A stretch of DNA of 61,729 bases from Paenarthrobacter sp. PH39-S1 (GTDB lineage: Bacteria; Actinomycetota; Actinomycetes; Actinomycetales; Micrococcaceae). The notes under the pieces are model-generated. The model searched no databases. It saw nothing but the letters and a program-made list of their open reading frames with translations, and was not told the DNA's origin. The stretch lies in assembly GCF_030063245.1 (NCBI RefSeq), contig NZ_JASISR010000026.1, positions 1 to 61,729 of the forward strand, written 5' to 3'. Numbering within the stretch: the first letter of the stretch is position 1; each line of letters starts with the position of its first letter. The translations under genes and the position numbers were made by a program. Below, piece by piece: positions 8,842-17,873 of this stretch.

Positions 8842-9699
8842 CTAACCCTGTTTCAGAGATTCGGTAAGCACAGCGGGATCAACGGCCTGTACGTTGTACT
8901 TGGTCAGGAGTTTGGCGTATTCGCCAGAGGTTTTCAAATTCTCCACGCTCTTCGTCAGGGCCTGCTGCAGGGCGGCGTTGCCCTTCTTCACTGCCAGGCC
9001 AACCGCGATGGGGTAGATCAGTGAGTCCGAGCTGATTTTGAGCCGGCCATTGGTTTTCTCTACGACGGTTTTGGCAACGGCTGCATCGGTCATCTGCGCG
9101 TCCACCTGGGCGGATAGCAGGGCCTGGGTGGCTTCCGGGTCGGTGGGGAATTCCTGGACTGTGATGGGCTGCTTGCCGGCGGCCTTGCACTTGTCACTCT
9201 CGGTAGTGGGCATGAGCTTGGCGATGACGGTGGCTGTGATGACAGAGACTTTCTTGCCGCACAGATCTTGGGCGTTGGTCAGCGGTGTGGCGTCCTTGGG
9301 AACCAGGATTGCGTTACCGGTTTGGAAGTAGGGGACGAAGTCGACCTCTTTGCTGCGCGCCTCAGAGACATACAGCGTAGACGCGATTACGTCATAGCGG
9401 TCTGCCTTGATGCCTGCGACGATTTGTGCGAACCGGGTGTCTGAGAACTGCGGTTTGAGACCAAGGTCAGCGGAGACGGCGTTCATGAAGTCGACGTCGA
9501 AGCCCGCTGGCTTGCCATCGGTCAGCATGTCGTACGGCGGGTAGGTAAGGTCGCTTCCGATACTGAGGATGCCTGAGGTCTTGGTGTTCACGGTGGGCGA
9601 CTTCTCGGCGGCGGGGCTGGCGCCCCCGCAGGCGGAGAGGGCGAGCGTAGCGGCCACTGCGGCACCGGTAAAGATGGCGATTCGGTTGTAGCTTTTCAT
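8842..9699 (-). CDS. Amino-acid-type ABC solute-binding lipoprotein
   Basis: The 285-residue protein begins with a lipoprotein signal peptide ending in the lipobox LSAC (residues 21-24) and continues as an SBP_bac_3 domain: SDLTYPPYDMLTDGKPAGFD, VDFMNAVSADLG, then RYDVIASTLYVSEARSKEVDF. It binds substrate outside the membrane and delivers it to the fused permease/ATPase. The start is ATG with GGAAA-type Shine-Dalgarno sequence upstream. Ligand identity cannot be read from sequence; the neighbouring M20 gene suggests an N-acyl or N-carbamoyl amino acid. Confidence 0.92.
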   Translation of the reverse strand: MKSYNRIAIFTGAAVAATLALSACGGASPAAEKSPTVNTKTSGILSIGSDLTYPPYDMLTDGKPAGFDVDFMNAVSADLGLKPQFSDTRFAQIVAGIKADRYDVIASTLYVSEARSKEVDFVPYFQTGNAILVPKDATPLTNAQDLCGKKVSVITATVIAKLMPTTESDKCKAAGKQPITVQEFPTDPEATQALLSAQVDAQMTDAAVAKTVVEKTNGRLKISSDSLIYPIAVGLAVKKGNAALQQALTKSVENLKTSGEYAKLLTKYNVQAVDPAVLTESLKQG

Positions 9700-9726
9700 G
9701 GGAGTAAATTTCCTTTCGGGGAGTGG

Positions 9727-10872
9727 CTATTTGCACCAGAGGGTGACGGCGTGGGCGTAGACATCGATAATTTGCCGGTATTTGTCTAGTTCGACCCATT
9801 CGTCGGGCCAGCTGTAGGGCGGTGTGCCAGGGCCGACGTTGACTGCGGGGATGCCGAACTGCTTCAGTGGCACCATGTCCGTCCAGAACTGGATGCCCTG
9901 GTACACGGGGTCAGAGCCTGTGGCGGCGACGGCGGCCGCTACGGTGGTGGAAATGGGGGAGGAACGGTCGATCTCGTAGGGGAGCCTGGGTCCGCTGAGC
10001 CAGTGGTCGCTGAATTCCACGGTGGCTTCTATCCGGGGATCGGTGGCTTTCAGATTGCTGATCATCTGTTCCACTTGGACCTTGACATCATAGGGGTCCT
10101 GTGACGGCAGCAGCCGGATGTCGCAGGTCATTTCGCAACGGTCCGGAACCTGGTTGTGTTTGGTGCCGCCGCGGATGGTGCCGATGTTCAGGTTCGGGCC
10201 GCCAGGCAGATCAGGGTGCGGGGTGTAGGGCATCGCACCCTCCAGGTCCCGCATCGCGACGAGAATCGGTTCCATGGTTTCAATGGCGTTCAGCCCCATC
10301 TCTTTGGCGGAGGTGTGCGCCTGCTTTCCGAACGTGGTGATCTTCAGGTATGCGGCGCCCCGGTGCACGGTGCCGATGGTGTTGTCCGTGGGCTCGCCAC
10401 AGATGGCGGCGTCGGCGGTGAAGCCGGCCTTCAGCAGGGAGCGGGTTCCCACGCCGCCCTCAAAATGACACGAGACCCCTTGGAATATGACGTCCCCCCG
10501 GGGTCGTTCGCCGGAGGTGGCGATGCGTCGCATCACAGCGAGGGCCGCCGTCGTCGCCGCTTTCATGTCGGCAATACCGGCCCCGTACACGCGACCGTTC
10601 TCCACAACAGGCGCGAAGGGATCACGGGTCCAGTCCGGGGACGTTTCATAGATGTCCAGGTGCCCGTTCAGGATCAGGGACTTTCCGCCTCCTGTACCGC
10701 GGATCCGGCCGCCAACACTGGGACGGCCAGGCAGGGACTCGACAAGTTCGACATCATCAACGCCCCAGGCACGCATCTGCGCCGCCATGAAGTCCGCCAG
10801 TTGCTGTTCGCGCCCCCAGGTCGAATCGATGGAGAGAGTATCGAACAAAAGTTGAAGATCGGGATCGGTCAT
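9727..10872 (-). CDS. M20-family hydrolase (ArgE/DapE-like) with altered active site
   Basis: The ArgE/DapE family removes acyl groups from amino acids using two zinc ions. This 381-residue protein keeps LNGHLDIY and GIADMKAA (first His and both Asp) and CGEPTDN, but where the family has DEE before GG it reads VSCHFEGGVGT, and the C-terminal AHxPNE histidine is replaced (YSWPDEWVEL). Start ATG 10872 has AAGGAG seven bases upstream; a longer in-frame extension lacks a ribosome site. It is cotranscribed with the lipoprotein and ABC gene and divergent from a LysR gene. It may be a distinct subfamily with other metal ligands, or no longer a zinc hydrolase. Confidence 0.85.
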   Translation of the reverse strand: MTDPDLQLLFDTLSIDSTWGREQQLADFMAAQMRAWGVDDVELVESLPGRPSVGGRIRGTGGGKSLILNGHLDIYETSPDWTRDPFAPVVENGRVYGAGIADMKAATTAALAVMRRIATSGERPRGDVIFQGVSCHFEGGVGTRSLLKAGFTADAAICGEPTDNTIGTVHRGAAYLKITTFGKQAHTSAKEMGLNAIETMEPILVAMRDLEGAMPYTPHPDLPGGPNLNIGTIRGGTKHNQVPDRCEMTCDIRLLPSQDPYDVKVQVEQMISNLKATDPRIEATVEFSDHWLSGPRLPYEIDRSSPISTTVAAAVAATGSDPVYQGIQFWTDMVPLKQFGIPAVNVGPGTPPYSWPDEWVELDKYRQIIDVYAHAVTLWCK

Positions 10873-10978
10873 GATCTGCTCCTTGATCAGGCGGCGGCGT
10901 TGGTACTGAGAACGACTATGCAATGGATCACACGGCATGTAAAACAGATGTATTAGAAGAAGGGGTTCGGTTAAATCG
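10873..10978. promoter_or_regulatory. Divergent promoter region between the M20 and LysR genes
   Basis: This 106-base gap must contain both promoters. The AT-rich part around 10938-10970 holds a direct repeat of ATGTA. LysR regulators commonly bind such a divergent region; no clean T-N11-A palindrome is seen here. Confidence 0.5.
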
Positions 10979-11896
10979 ATGTCCAATGTCAGTTTGCGGC
11001 AACTTGAATACCTTATTGCGGCTGCGGAGACCGGCAGCGTAACGGCCGCCGCCGCACGGCTCTATCTTTCCCAGTCGGCCGTTTCCACGGCGCTGTCCGA
11101 TCTTGAAGAGGCCCTGGACGTGCAGGTTTTCATCCGGCATCCGCGCGGGCTGGCGCTAACCAACGTTGGGCAGCAGGTCCTCACCGATGCCCGCAGGCTG
11201 GTGGCCGGTATGGAGGATCTGCGCAATTCCGCCCGGGAGTCCAGTGAATCCCTTTCGGGAAAACTGGCAGTGGGCTGCTACAGCACACTGGCACCGATCC
11301 TGCTGCCGCGCGTCATCGCGGATTTCACAAAAAACCATCCGGACGTGGACCTGAACTTCGTCGAGGGATCGCACACCCGATTGGAGGAACAGTTGCGGGA
11401 CGGTTCGCTGGACTTGGCCATCCTGTACGAATACGACTTCGGCCAGCGCCACATTGCGAAAGATCTGGCGCTCAATGTGGTGGTCTCCACGCCGCCCTAC
11501 GTCATCCTGCCCGAGCGCCACGAACTGGCCAGCCGGGAGAACCTCGCCCTGGCGGATCTTGCGCCGCAACCTCTGATCCTCTTTGACCTTCCGCCGGGCG
11601 GGGACTACTTCCTGTCATTCTTCGGCGCAGAGAATCTGACTCCTAACGTCAGGTTCCGCACCACCAGCTTTGAAATGGTCCGAGCACTCGTCGCCCGCGG
11701 CCTGGGCTACTCGATCCTGAGCCAGCGGACCAACATCAACATGAGCTACGAGGGCCTGGCATTCGTCACCAGACCACTGACCGGTACATTTCCCGGCCTG
11801 AATGCAGGCGCCGTTCACCTGAACGGAGTCCGGCTGACGCGGCGCGCGGTCGCGTTCATCGACCAATGCCGGACCTCGTTGGGAACTCGGGCCTAG
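10979..11896 (+). CDS. LysR-family transcriptional regulator
   Basis: The 305-residue protein has the LysR winged HTH at residues 5-62 (LRQLEYLIAAAETGSVTAAA, then LSQSAVSTALSDLE) and a periplasmic-binding-like effector domain (LAVGCYSTLAPILLPRVI). It is divergent from the M20/ABC operon and precedes the monooxygenase operon in the same direction, so it probably controls both. A T-N11-A box stands before the downstream operon. The effector is likely the transported compound or an intermediate. Confidence 0.95.
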   Translation: MSNVSLRQLEYLIAAAETGSVTAAAARLYLSQSAVSTALSDLEEALDVQVFIRHPRGLALTNVGQQVLTDARRLVAGMEDLRNSARESSESLSGKLAVGCYSTLAPILLPRVIADFTKNHPDVDLNFVEGSHTRLEEQLRDGSLDLAILYEYDFGQRHIAKDLALNVVVSTPPYVILPERHELASRENLALADLAPQPLILFDLPPGGDYFLSFFGAENLTPNVRFRTTSFEMVRALVARGLGYSILSQRTNINMSYEGLAFVTRPLTGTFPGLNAGAVHLNGVRLTRRAVAFIDQCRTSLGTRA

Positions 11897-11951
11897 CAGG
11901 ATCCGGCCGGATTTTCCACGTCGATCGCCCGGGCAGGCTCTCCGGTGGCGG

Positions 11952-11966
11952 GGTTTCTATAAAACC
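11952..11966. promoter_or_regulatory. Palindrome GGTTT-N5-AAACC upstream of the monooxygenase operon
   Basis: A 5+5 interrupted palindrome with a CTATA centre, 95 bases before the flavin reductase start. It could be a second regulator half-site or a weak hairpin after the LysR gene. Confidence 0.4.
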
Positions 11967-11986
11967 GATGGCAATGATCAGAAAGT

Positions 11987-12001
11987 TATGTTGGACACAT
12001 A
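11987..12001. promoter_or_regulatory. LysR-type operator TATGT-N5-ACATA
   Basis: TATGT (11987-11991) and ACATA (11997-12001) form the T-N11-A interrupted palindrome typical of LysR-family binding sites. It lies 60 bases before the flavin reductase start and downstream of the lysR gene, fitting an activator site for the monooxygenase operon. Confidence 0.6.
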
Positions 12002-12060
12002 CAGTTTCTACTCCGAATACTGATTGGAGATGAATCTGCAACCGGATAAGGAGAAAACGA

Positions 12061-12665
12061 TGACTGTTTCAGCCGACAGCACCTCCACTGCCGCATCAAC
12101 GCCCACGCGGCCCTACGATCCATTCATTGCTGCGATGGGCGCCGTGGCCACCGGTGTTACCGTGGTGGCCACCGAGGGCGAAACGGGTCGTTTTGCCCAG
12201 ACGGTGAGCGCCATGTGCTCCGTCTCCGCTGACCCCCGCCTGGTGCTGGTCTGCATCAACAGCCGCAGCCCGATCAACGAGGCCATCCACGCCAACGGCG
12301 CCTTCACCGTCAATGTGCTGGGCAGCCAGCATGACCACGTTGCTGACACCTTTGCCGGACGCCCCTGGCCCGGCAAGGGTCCCTGGGACTTCAGCTGCGG
12401 CCAGTGGGAGCCGGCCCCGTCCGGATCGCCGCGCATCGCCGACGCCGTGGCCAGCTTTGACTGCAGCATCCATCAAATGGTTGAGGCCGGCACGCACAGG
12501 ATCTACATAGGCCTTGTCACCAACGTTGAAACGCACGGCGGGGACCCGCTGATCTACAGCGCCCAAACCTATGCCAAACCCCTCCCCGTCCCGCCGTCCG
12601 TCTTCGACGATTACCCCGGCTCGGGCCCCACCTACCGCAAGAACACCAAGGAGAATGCCACATGA
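12061..12665 (+). CDS. Flavin reductase of a two-component monooxygenase (HpaC-like)
   Basis: This roughly 200-residue protein of the flavin_reduct family supplies reduced flavin to a partner oxygenase. Visible features are FIAAMGAVATGVTVVATEG, the TVSAMCSVSADP flavin-binding stretch, and INEAIHANGAFTVNVL. ATG 12061 has AAGGAG upstream, better than an earlier ATG at 12024. The stop overlaps the monooxygenase start. It is first in the operon after a LysR-type operator. Confidence 0.92.
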
Positions 12666-14125
12666 TCCGCACCGGAGATGAATACCGCGAATCCATCCGC
12701 GACGGCCGCAAGGTCTGGATTAACGGGGAAAAGGTGGACGACGTCACCACGCACGCCATGTTCAAGCCGATCGTGGACGTCCGGGCCCGCATCTACGATC
12801 TTGCCCACGAGGAGGAGACGCAGAAGGTCATGACGTACGCCGATGAGACCACCGGCGAACTGAACGCCATTGCCAACCGGCTGCCCAAGACCCGGCAGGA
12901 CTGGAACGACAAGCGGGCCGCCGTTGACCTGGTCCAGCGCGAGGCCGGCGGAGTGGTCACCCGCGTTGGCGATGAGACGATCGGGGAGATGTGGTCCCTC
13001 TACGACGGCCAGGACGTCCTCAACGAAGTGGATCCGCGGTTCTCGGAGAACATCCGCCGCCACATTGCGCAGTCGATCACGGCAGACCCGTTCCACGTCT
13101 CCGCGAACACGGACCCCAAGGGCGACCGGTCCAAGGCCCCGCAGGACCAGGACCCGGACATGCTCCTGCACGTGGTCCGCGAAACCGACAACGGCATTGT
13201 GGTCCGCGGAGCCAAGTATGAGACGGCAGCCGCCTATTCCAATCAGGCCTTCACCAAGCCGACGATTGCGAACTGGGGCAACAGCGAGCTCTCCGACTAC
13301 GCTGTCGGTTTCGTCATGGACATGGGTAGTCCAGGGCTCAAGTTCATCTCCCGCAACGGCTTTGCAGGCAGGGCGCCGTCGGAAGACTACCCGCTGGCCA
13401 ACCGCGTGGACGAGGTGGAATCCCTGGTGGTGTTCGACGACGTCGAAATCCCTTGGGAGGACGTGCTGTTCTACCGGCATACCAAGGCCGCCGCCTTCAT
13501 CCGCTCCACCCTGCACCGCTACAGCGCCTTCCCCTTCGTCCAGCGCACCCTGCACCTGGCCGACCTGATGATTGGATCCGCGCTGTGGAACGTGAAGCAG
13601 ACTGGGCTGGAAAAGCAGCAGGCAGTCCAGGAGAAGCTGGCGCAACTGGCCTGCTACCGAGAGGGTATCAACGCCCATCTCACAGCGGCCATCGCCAATG
13701 CCGAGGCCAGCCCCGGCGGCCTGCTCATGCCCAACCAGTCGCTGCTTTACGCGGGCCGGGTCACAGCACTGTCCCAGCTGCCCGCCATGATGCACCTGGC
13801 CCGCGAACTGTGCGGCGGGCAGATCTGCATCACCCCGGATTCGGCCACCTTCGCCGATCCGGAGACCGCACCGTGGCTGGAGAAGTTCTACTCCGTGAAC
13901 GAGAACTGGGTCTCCGAGGACCGTCGCCGGCTGCTGGCCTTCGCCCGCGACCTGCTCAACAGCGATTACGCCGGGCACCGCCTCACTTTCCAGCTTTTTG
14001 CACAGTCCCCGCCCTTCGCCCAGCTGGGTGCTGTCTACCGCAACTTTGACTTCGACGGGCCGCTGGGCCTGGTGAAAGCCTCTGCGGGCCTCTCGGACAA
14101 GATCCTGGGCGCGGTGCAGGTCTGA
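12662..14125 (+). CDS. FADH2-dependent monooxygenase, HpaB family
   Basis: The 487-residue protein belongs to the 4-hydroxyphenylacetate 3-hydroxylase large-component family: RTGDEYRESIRDGRKVWING at the N terminus, PQDQDPDMLLHVVRETDNGI and GAKYETAAAYSNQ in the middle, and CGGQICITPDSATF, EDRRRLLAFARDLL near the C terminus. HpaB-type enzymes oxidise aromatic or heteroaromatic rings with reduced flavin from a partner. Its neighbours (RidA, amidohydrolase, aspartase) do not fit ordinary phenol catabolism and suggest an N-heteroaromatic or enamine-forming substrate. Genes overlap by four bases on each side. Confidence 0.93.
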   Translation: MIRTGDEYRESIRDGRKVWINGEKVDDVTTHAMFKPIVDVRARIYDLAHEEETQKVMTYADETTGELNAIANRLPKTRQDWNDKRAAVDLVQREAGGVVTRVGDETIGEMWSLYDGQDVLNEVDPRFSENIRRHIAQSITADPFHVSANTDPKGDRSKAPQDQDPDMLLHVVRETDNGIVVRGAKYETAAAYSNQAFTKPTIANWGNSELSDYAVGFVMDMGSPGLKFISRNGFAGRAPSEDYPLANRVDEVESLVVFDDVEIPWEDVLFYRHTKAAAFIRSTLHRYSAFPFVQRTLHLADLMIGSALWNVKQTGLEKQQAVQEKLAQLACYREGINAHLTAAIANAEASPGGLLMPNQSLLYAGRVTALSQLPAMMHLARELCGGQICITPDSATFADPETAPWLEKFYSVNENWVSEDRRRLLAFARDLLNSDYAGHRLTFQLFAQSPPFAQLGAVYRNFDFDGPLGLVKASAGLSDKILGAVQV

Positions 14126-14553
14126 TGCAGCACACCCGCATCAGAACCTTCAACACGAAGGACACATATCCTGAGCAGAACCTGGACAACGACCTGTGCC
14201 AGGCAGTGGTCGCCAACGGAGTCGTCTACCTGCGCGGGCAGATCGGCCAGGACCTGGACACCCGGGAATCCCTTGGCATCGGTGACGTGGAGGCGCAGGC
14301 CGAGAAGGCGATGGCTAACATCAAGATGCTGCTCGAGGAGGCCGGAGGCAGCCTTGAGGACATTGTGAAGGTGACCGTCTACCTGATCGACCCGCGCTAC
14401 CGCGAACCCGTCTACCGGACCATGGGCAAGTGGCTCAAAAACGTCTTCCCGGTCTCAACGGGCCTGGTGGTCAGCGCCCTGGGCCGCCCCGAATGGTTGG
14501 TGGAAATCGATGCCACCGCCGTCCTCAGCAACTCTGCCTCGTTAGCCAACTAA
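14125..14553 (+). CDS. RidA/YjgF-family protein
   Basis: A 142-residue Rid-superfamily protein (VVANGVVYLRGQIGQ, AQAEKAMANIKMLLEEAGGS, ALGRPEWLVEIDAT). RidA proteins hydrolyse reactive enamines or imines; members in pyrimidine and aromatic-amine pathways act on aminoacrylate-type intermediates (RutC, for example). The arginine that binds the substrate carboxylate is present in the GRPEWLVEI region. Its start sits immediately against the monooxygenase stop. In this operon it may clear an enamine produced by ring oxidation. Confidence 0.92.
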   Translation: MQHTRIRTFNTKDTYPEQNLDNDLCQAVVANGVVYLRGQIGQDLDTRESLGIGDVEAQAEKAMANIKMLLEEAGGSLEDIVKVTVYLIDPRYREPVYRTMGKWLKNVFPVSTGLVVSALGRPEWLVEIDATAVLSNSASLAN

Positions 14554-14564
14554 AAGGAGTTCCC

Positions 14565-15239
14565 ATGACGTTTTCCCTAGTAGCCCGCGATCCGCAGACC
14601 GGCGGGTTCGGCATGGTGGTCACCTCGTCCTCGCCGGCCGTCGCCGCCCGCTGCGTCCATCTGCGCCAGGGCGTGGGCGGTGCTGCCTCGCAGAACATCA
14701 CCGATCCGGGGCTTGGCACTGCGCTGTTGGACCTGCTGGAAGCCGGTGCGCCGGCGGCCGAGGCGATGGCCAAGCTGGTGGCCGGGACCGTGGACATCAA
14801 CTACCGCCAGCTGAGCGTGGTTGACGCACACGGCCGCACGGCCGCCTTCAGTGGCTCCGGGACGCTGGGCACGCACCGGACGGTGGAGGGTGCAGGTGCC
14901 GTGGCTGCCGGAAACCTGTTGTCCTCGCCTGAGGTGGTGGATGCCATCATGGCCGCCTACAGTTCCGCTGACGGGGACTTCGAGGATCGGCTGCTGGCAG
15001 GTCTGCGCGCCGGCCGCGATGCTGGGGGTGAAGAGGGTCCGCAGCATTCGGCGGGACTCGTCGTGGTGGACCAGGCTGCCTGGCCGGTCACGGACCTGCG
15101 GGTGGACTGGGACGACGACGATCCGATCGCCCGGTTGTCCGAACTCTGGACACTGTGGGAACCGCAAAAGATCGACTACCTGACCCGAGCCGTCCACCCG
15201 GACACCGCCCCCACCTATGGTGTTCCGGGGGACCTGTGA
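14565..15239 (+). CDS. DUF1028 family protein (Ntn-hydrolase-like)
   Basis: The 224-residue protein starts MTFSLVARDPQTGGFGM, typical of DUF1028, with GQNITDP-like and DINYRQLSVVDAHG segments. DUF1028 is assigned to the Ntn-hydrolase fold; the Thr exposed after removal of Met1 would be the candidate nucleophile. Function is unproven, but it recurs with RidA and M20 genes in catabolic clusters, suggesting amide hydrolysis. AAGGAG precedes ATG 14565, and the stop overlaps the next GTG. Confidence 0.9.
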   Translation: MTFSLVARDPQTGGFGMVVTSSSPAVAARCVHLRQGVGGAASQNITDPGLGTALLDLLEAGAPAAEAMAKLVAGTVDINYRQLSVVDAHGRTAAFSGSGTLGTHRTVEGAGAVAAGNLLSSPEVVDAIMAAYSSADGDFEDRLLAGLRAGRDAGGEEGPQHSAGLVVVDQAAWPVTDLRVDWDDDDPIARLSELWTLWEPQKIDYLTRAVHPDTAPTYGVPGDL

Positions 15240-16459
15240 ACAGGATGAAGGACATCGCCGGCGCCCGCATCGACTCCCTGGAGGGCCGGCTGGTGGCGCT
15301 CTCGCATCGCATTCATGCCCATCCGGAGATCGCCTGGCAGGAGACCAACGCCTCCGCCTGGGTGGCTGCCGAACTCGCCGGCGTCGGGTTCAACGTGAAG
15401 ACGAATCTGTGCGGGCTGCCGACGGCGTTTGCCGCCACCGTGGGCAGCGGCAGCCTGCATTTGGGCATCTGTGCCGAATACGACGCCCTGGCGGGGCTCG
15501 GTCACGCCTGCGGACACAACATCATTGCAGCGGCAGCCGTGGGGGCAGCCGCCGCGCTGGCCCCGGTGGTGGACGCCCTTGACATCACACTGACGGTATT
15601 TGGGACACCGGCCGAGGAAGGCGGAGGCGGAAAGATTGAACTGCTCGACGGCGGCGCCTTCGACGGCGTGCACGCCGCCATGATGGTCCACCCCGGTCCG
15701 CTCGACGTGGCACGGGCCGAACCGTACGCCGTCTCGCACAGCAAGATCCGGTACCGGGGTAAGGCCAGCCACGCCGGCGCCTACCCCGAACGCGGGATCA
15801 ACGCGGCGGACGCGTTCACCGTGGCACAGGTGGCCATCGGGCTGTTGCGTCAGCAGTTGGAATCCGGGGTCCGGGTCCACGGCGTCGTCACCAGCGGCGG
15901 AGAAGCTCCCAACGCCATCCCAGAGGTCACCGAAGGCCGCTGGTATGTGCGTGCCGGTTCGCTGGCTGACCTGGCGGTGCTCGAGGCGAAGGTGCGCCGC
16001 TGTTTCGAGGCGGGTGCCCTGTCCACGGGCTGCGAGCTGGAGATTGAGGCCGAAAGCAAGCCCTACGCCGAATTCGCCACGAATGAGGCTATCCTGGATC
16101 GCTACGTGGCCAACGCCATCGCGCTGGGCCGCACGTTTACCAGTTCCGGCCCGGACATGCGGATGAACCGCGCCTCCACGGACATGGGCAACGTTTCCCA
16201 GATGCTGCCGGCCATCCATCCATACATCGGCATAGAGTCGCTGCCAGCGGTGAACCACCAGAGGGAATTCGCCGCCGCCTGTATCACCGCGGCAGCCGAT
16301 CGGGCGGTGCTGGATGCGGCCAAGGCCATGGCGCACACCTGCATCGACCTTGCTGCCGACTCGAGGCTGCGCGCCCGGTTGATCAGCCGCGGCGCCGCAC
16401 GGTTATCACCGAACGGCCCCGGAATCCCGCTGGAAATGGAGAGCGTCGATGTCAGCTGA
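15236..16459 (+). CDS. M20D-family amidohydrolase
   Basis: About 407 residues, of the aminobenzoyl-glutamate/indoleacetyl-amino-acid hydrolase type. Metal and catalytic residues are all visible: CAEYDALAGLGHACGHN, TPAEEGGGGK, MMVHPGPLD and the lid SHAGAYPERGINAADA. It would cleave an amide to release an amino acid. GTG 15236 overlaps the DUF1028 stop; ATG 15245 is an alternative start. The stop overlaps the aspartase start, so the amino acid released may be aspartate. Confidence 0.92.
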   Translation: MNRMKDIAGARIDSLEGRLVALSHRIHAHPEIAWQETNASAWVAAELAGVGFNVKTNLCGLPTAFAATVGSGSLHLGICAEYDALAGLGHACGHNIIAAAAVGAAAALAPVVDALDITLTVFGTPAEEGGGGKIELLDGGAFDGVHAAMMVHPGPLDVARAEPYAVSHSKIRYRGKASHAGAYPERGINAADAFTVAQVAIGLLRQQLESGVRVHGVVTSGGEAPNAIPEVTEGRWYVRAGSLADLAVLEAKVRRCFEAGALSTGCELEIEAESKPYAEFATNEAILDRYVANAIALGRTFTSSGPDMRMNRASTDMGNVSQMLPAIHPYIGIESLPAVNHQREFAAACITAAADRAVLDAAKAMAHTCIDLAADSRLRARLISRGAARLSPNGPGIPLEMESVDVS

Positions 16460-17873
16460 GTTCCGCCGCGAACACGATCTGCTCGGTTGGCTGGACGTCC
16501 CCCACGGCGCCTATTACGGCGTTCACACGGTGCGCGCCAGCCTGAACTTTCCCATTTCCGGAGTGTCTATCGGACTGTATAGGCATCTCGTGGTGGCATT
16601 GGCTTCCGTTAAGGAAGCCGCCGCCACCACCAACCGAGAACTGGGGCTGCTGGACGGCCCGCGCGCTGAGGCCATCATGGCCGCGTGCCGTGAAATCCGG
16701 TCCGGCAAGCTGCACGAGCAATTCATCGTCGACGTCGTTCAGGGCGGTGCCGGAACCTCCACCAATATGAACGCCAATGAGGTCATCGCCAACAGGGCGC
16801 TGGAACTGATGGGCGCCGAGCGCGGGCAGTACGATCTGCTTCATCCGCTGGACCACGTGAACCTGGGCCAGAGCACCAATGATGTATACCCGACCGCCCT
16901 GCGGGTGGGACTATATCGCTCCGCCGAGGATTTACTGAACGCCATGGCTGGGCTGCGCCGATCCTTCGCTGCCAAGGCCGAGGAATTCGCCGGCTACCTG
17001 AAGATGGGACGCACCCAACTCCAGGACGCCGTGCCGATGACCCTGGGACAGGAATTCAAGACCTTTGCCGTGATGATGGCCGAAGACGAGCAGCGGCTGC
17101 GCGAAGCGATGGAACTGATCTCCGAGGTCAACCTCGGCGGCACAGCCATCGGTACCGGGCTCAACTCGCACGTCGACTACGCCCGGCTGGCCTGTCAGCA
17201 CCTGGCCACCATCAGCGGCGTGGAGGTCATCCCGGCCGGGGACCTGATCGAAGCGACGCAGGACGTTGGCGGACTGGTCCAGCTGCACAGCGTGCTTAAA
17301 CGCATTGCCGTAAAGCTGTCCAAGGTTGCCAACGACTTGCGCCTCCTCTCCTCCGGCCCGCGCGCCGGATTCGGCGAGATCCAGCTGCCGCCCGTCCAAG
17401 CCGGATCGTCCATCATGCCGGGCAAGGTGAACCCGGTGATCCCCGAGGTGGTCAACCAGGTGGCCTACTCCGTCGTAGGCAATGACATCACCATCACGAT
17501 GGCCGCAGAATCCGGCCAGCTACAGCTCAACGCGTTCGAGCCGATCATGGCCCGCGCCCTGTTTTCCTCCCTGCGCGAACTGCGCTCGGCCTGCACCGTG
17601 CTCGCCGAGCGCTGCGTGGACGGCATAACAGCGGACCCGGTGGCGCTGCTGACCAGCGTGGAACAATCCATAGGCCTGGTCACCGCACTCGTCCCCTATC
17701 TGGGCTACCGCTCCGCAACCGAAGTGGCACAAGAGGCCATGGCCACCGGCGCCAGCGTAGTGGACGTGGTTCGCGGACAGGGGCTGATGAGCGAGTCGGC
17801 TCTTGACGCAGTGCTCGGGACGCCGCATCTGCTAACGGCCCCAGGGCTGCAGGCGTACCAAAATATGCGCTGA
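16449..17873 (+). CDS. aspA: Aspartate ammonia-lyase (fumarase/aspartase superfamily)
   Basis: A 474-residue aspartase that converts aspartate to fumarate and ammonia in the cytoplasm. It has the superfamily signature GSSIMPGKVNP with catalytic Ser, the substrate motif GGAGTSTNMNANEV, and NLGQSTNDVYPTA. Argininosuccinate- or adenylosuccinate-type motifs are absent. It is the last gene of the monooxygenase operon and starts 11 bases inside the amidohydrolase gene. Its place suggests the pathway yields aspartate, which enters the TCA cycle. Confidence 0.93.
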   Translation: MSAEFRREHDLLGWLDVPHGAYYGVHTVRASLNFPISGVSIGLYRHLVVALASVKEAAATTNRELGLLDGPRAEAIMAACREIRSGKLHEQFIVDVVQGGAGTSTNMNANEVIANRALELMGAERGQYDLLHPLDHVNLGQSTNDVYPTALRVGLYRSAEDLLNAMAGLRRSFAAKAEEFAGYLKMGRTQLQDAVPMTLGQEFKTFAVMMAEDEQRLREAMELISEVNLGGTAIGTGLNSHVDYARLACQHLATISGVEVIPAGDLIEATQDVGGLVQLHSVLKRIAVKLSKVANDLRLLSSGPRAGFGEIQLPPVQAGSSIMPGKVNPVIPEVVNQVAYSVVGNDITITMAAESGQLQLNAFEPIMARALFSSLRELRSACTVLAERCVDGITADPVALLTSVEQSIGLVTALVPYLGYRSATEVAQEAMATGASVVDVVRGQGLMSESALDAVLGTPHLLTAPGLQAYQNMR

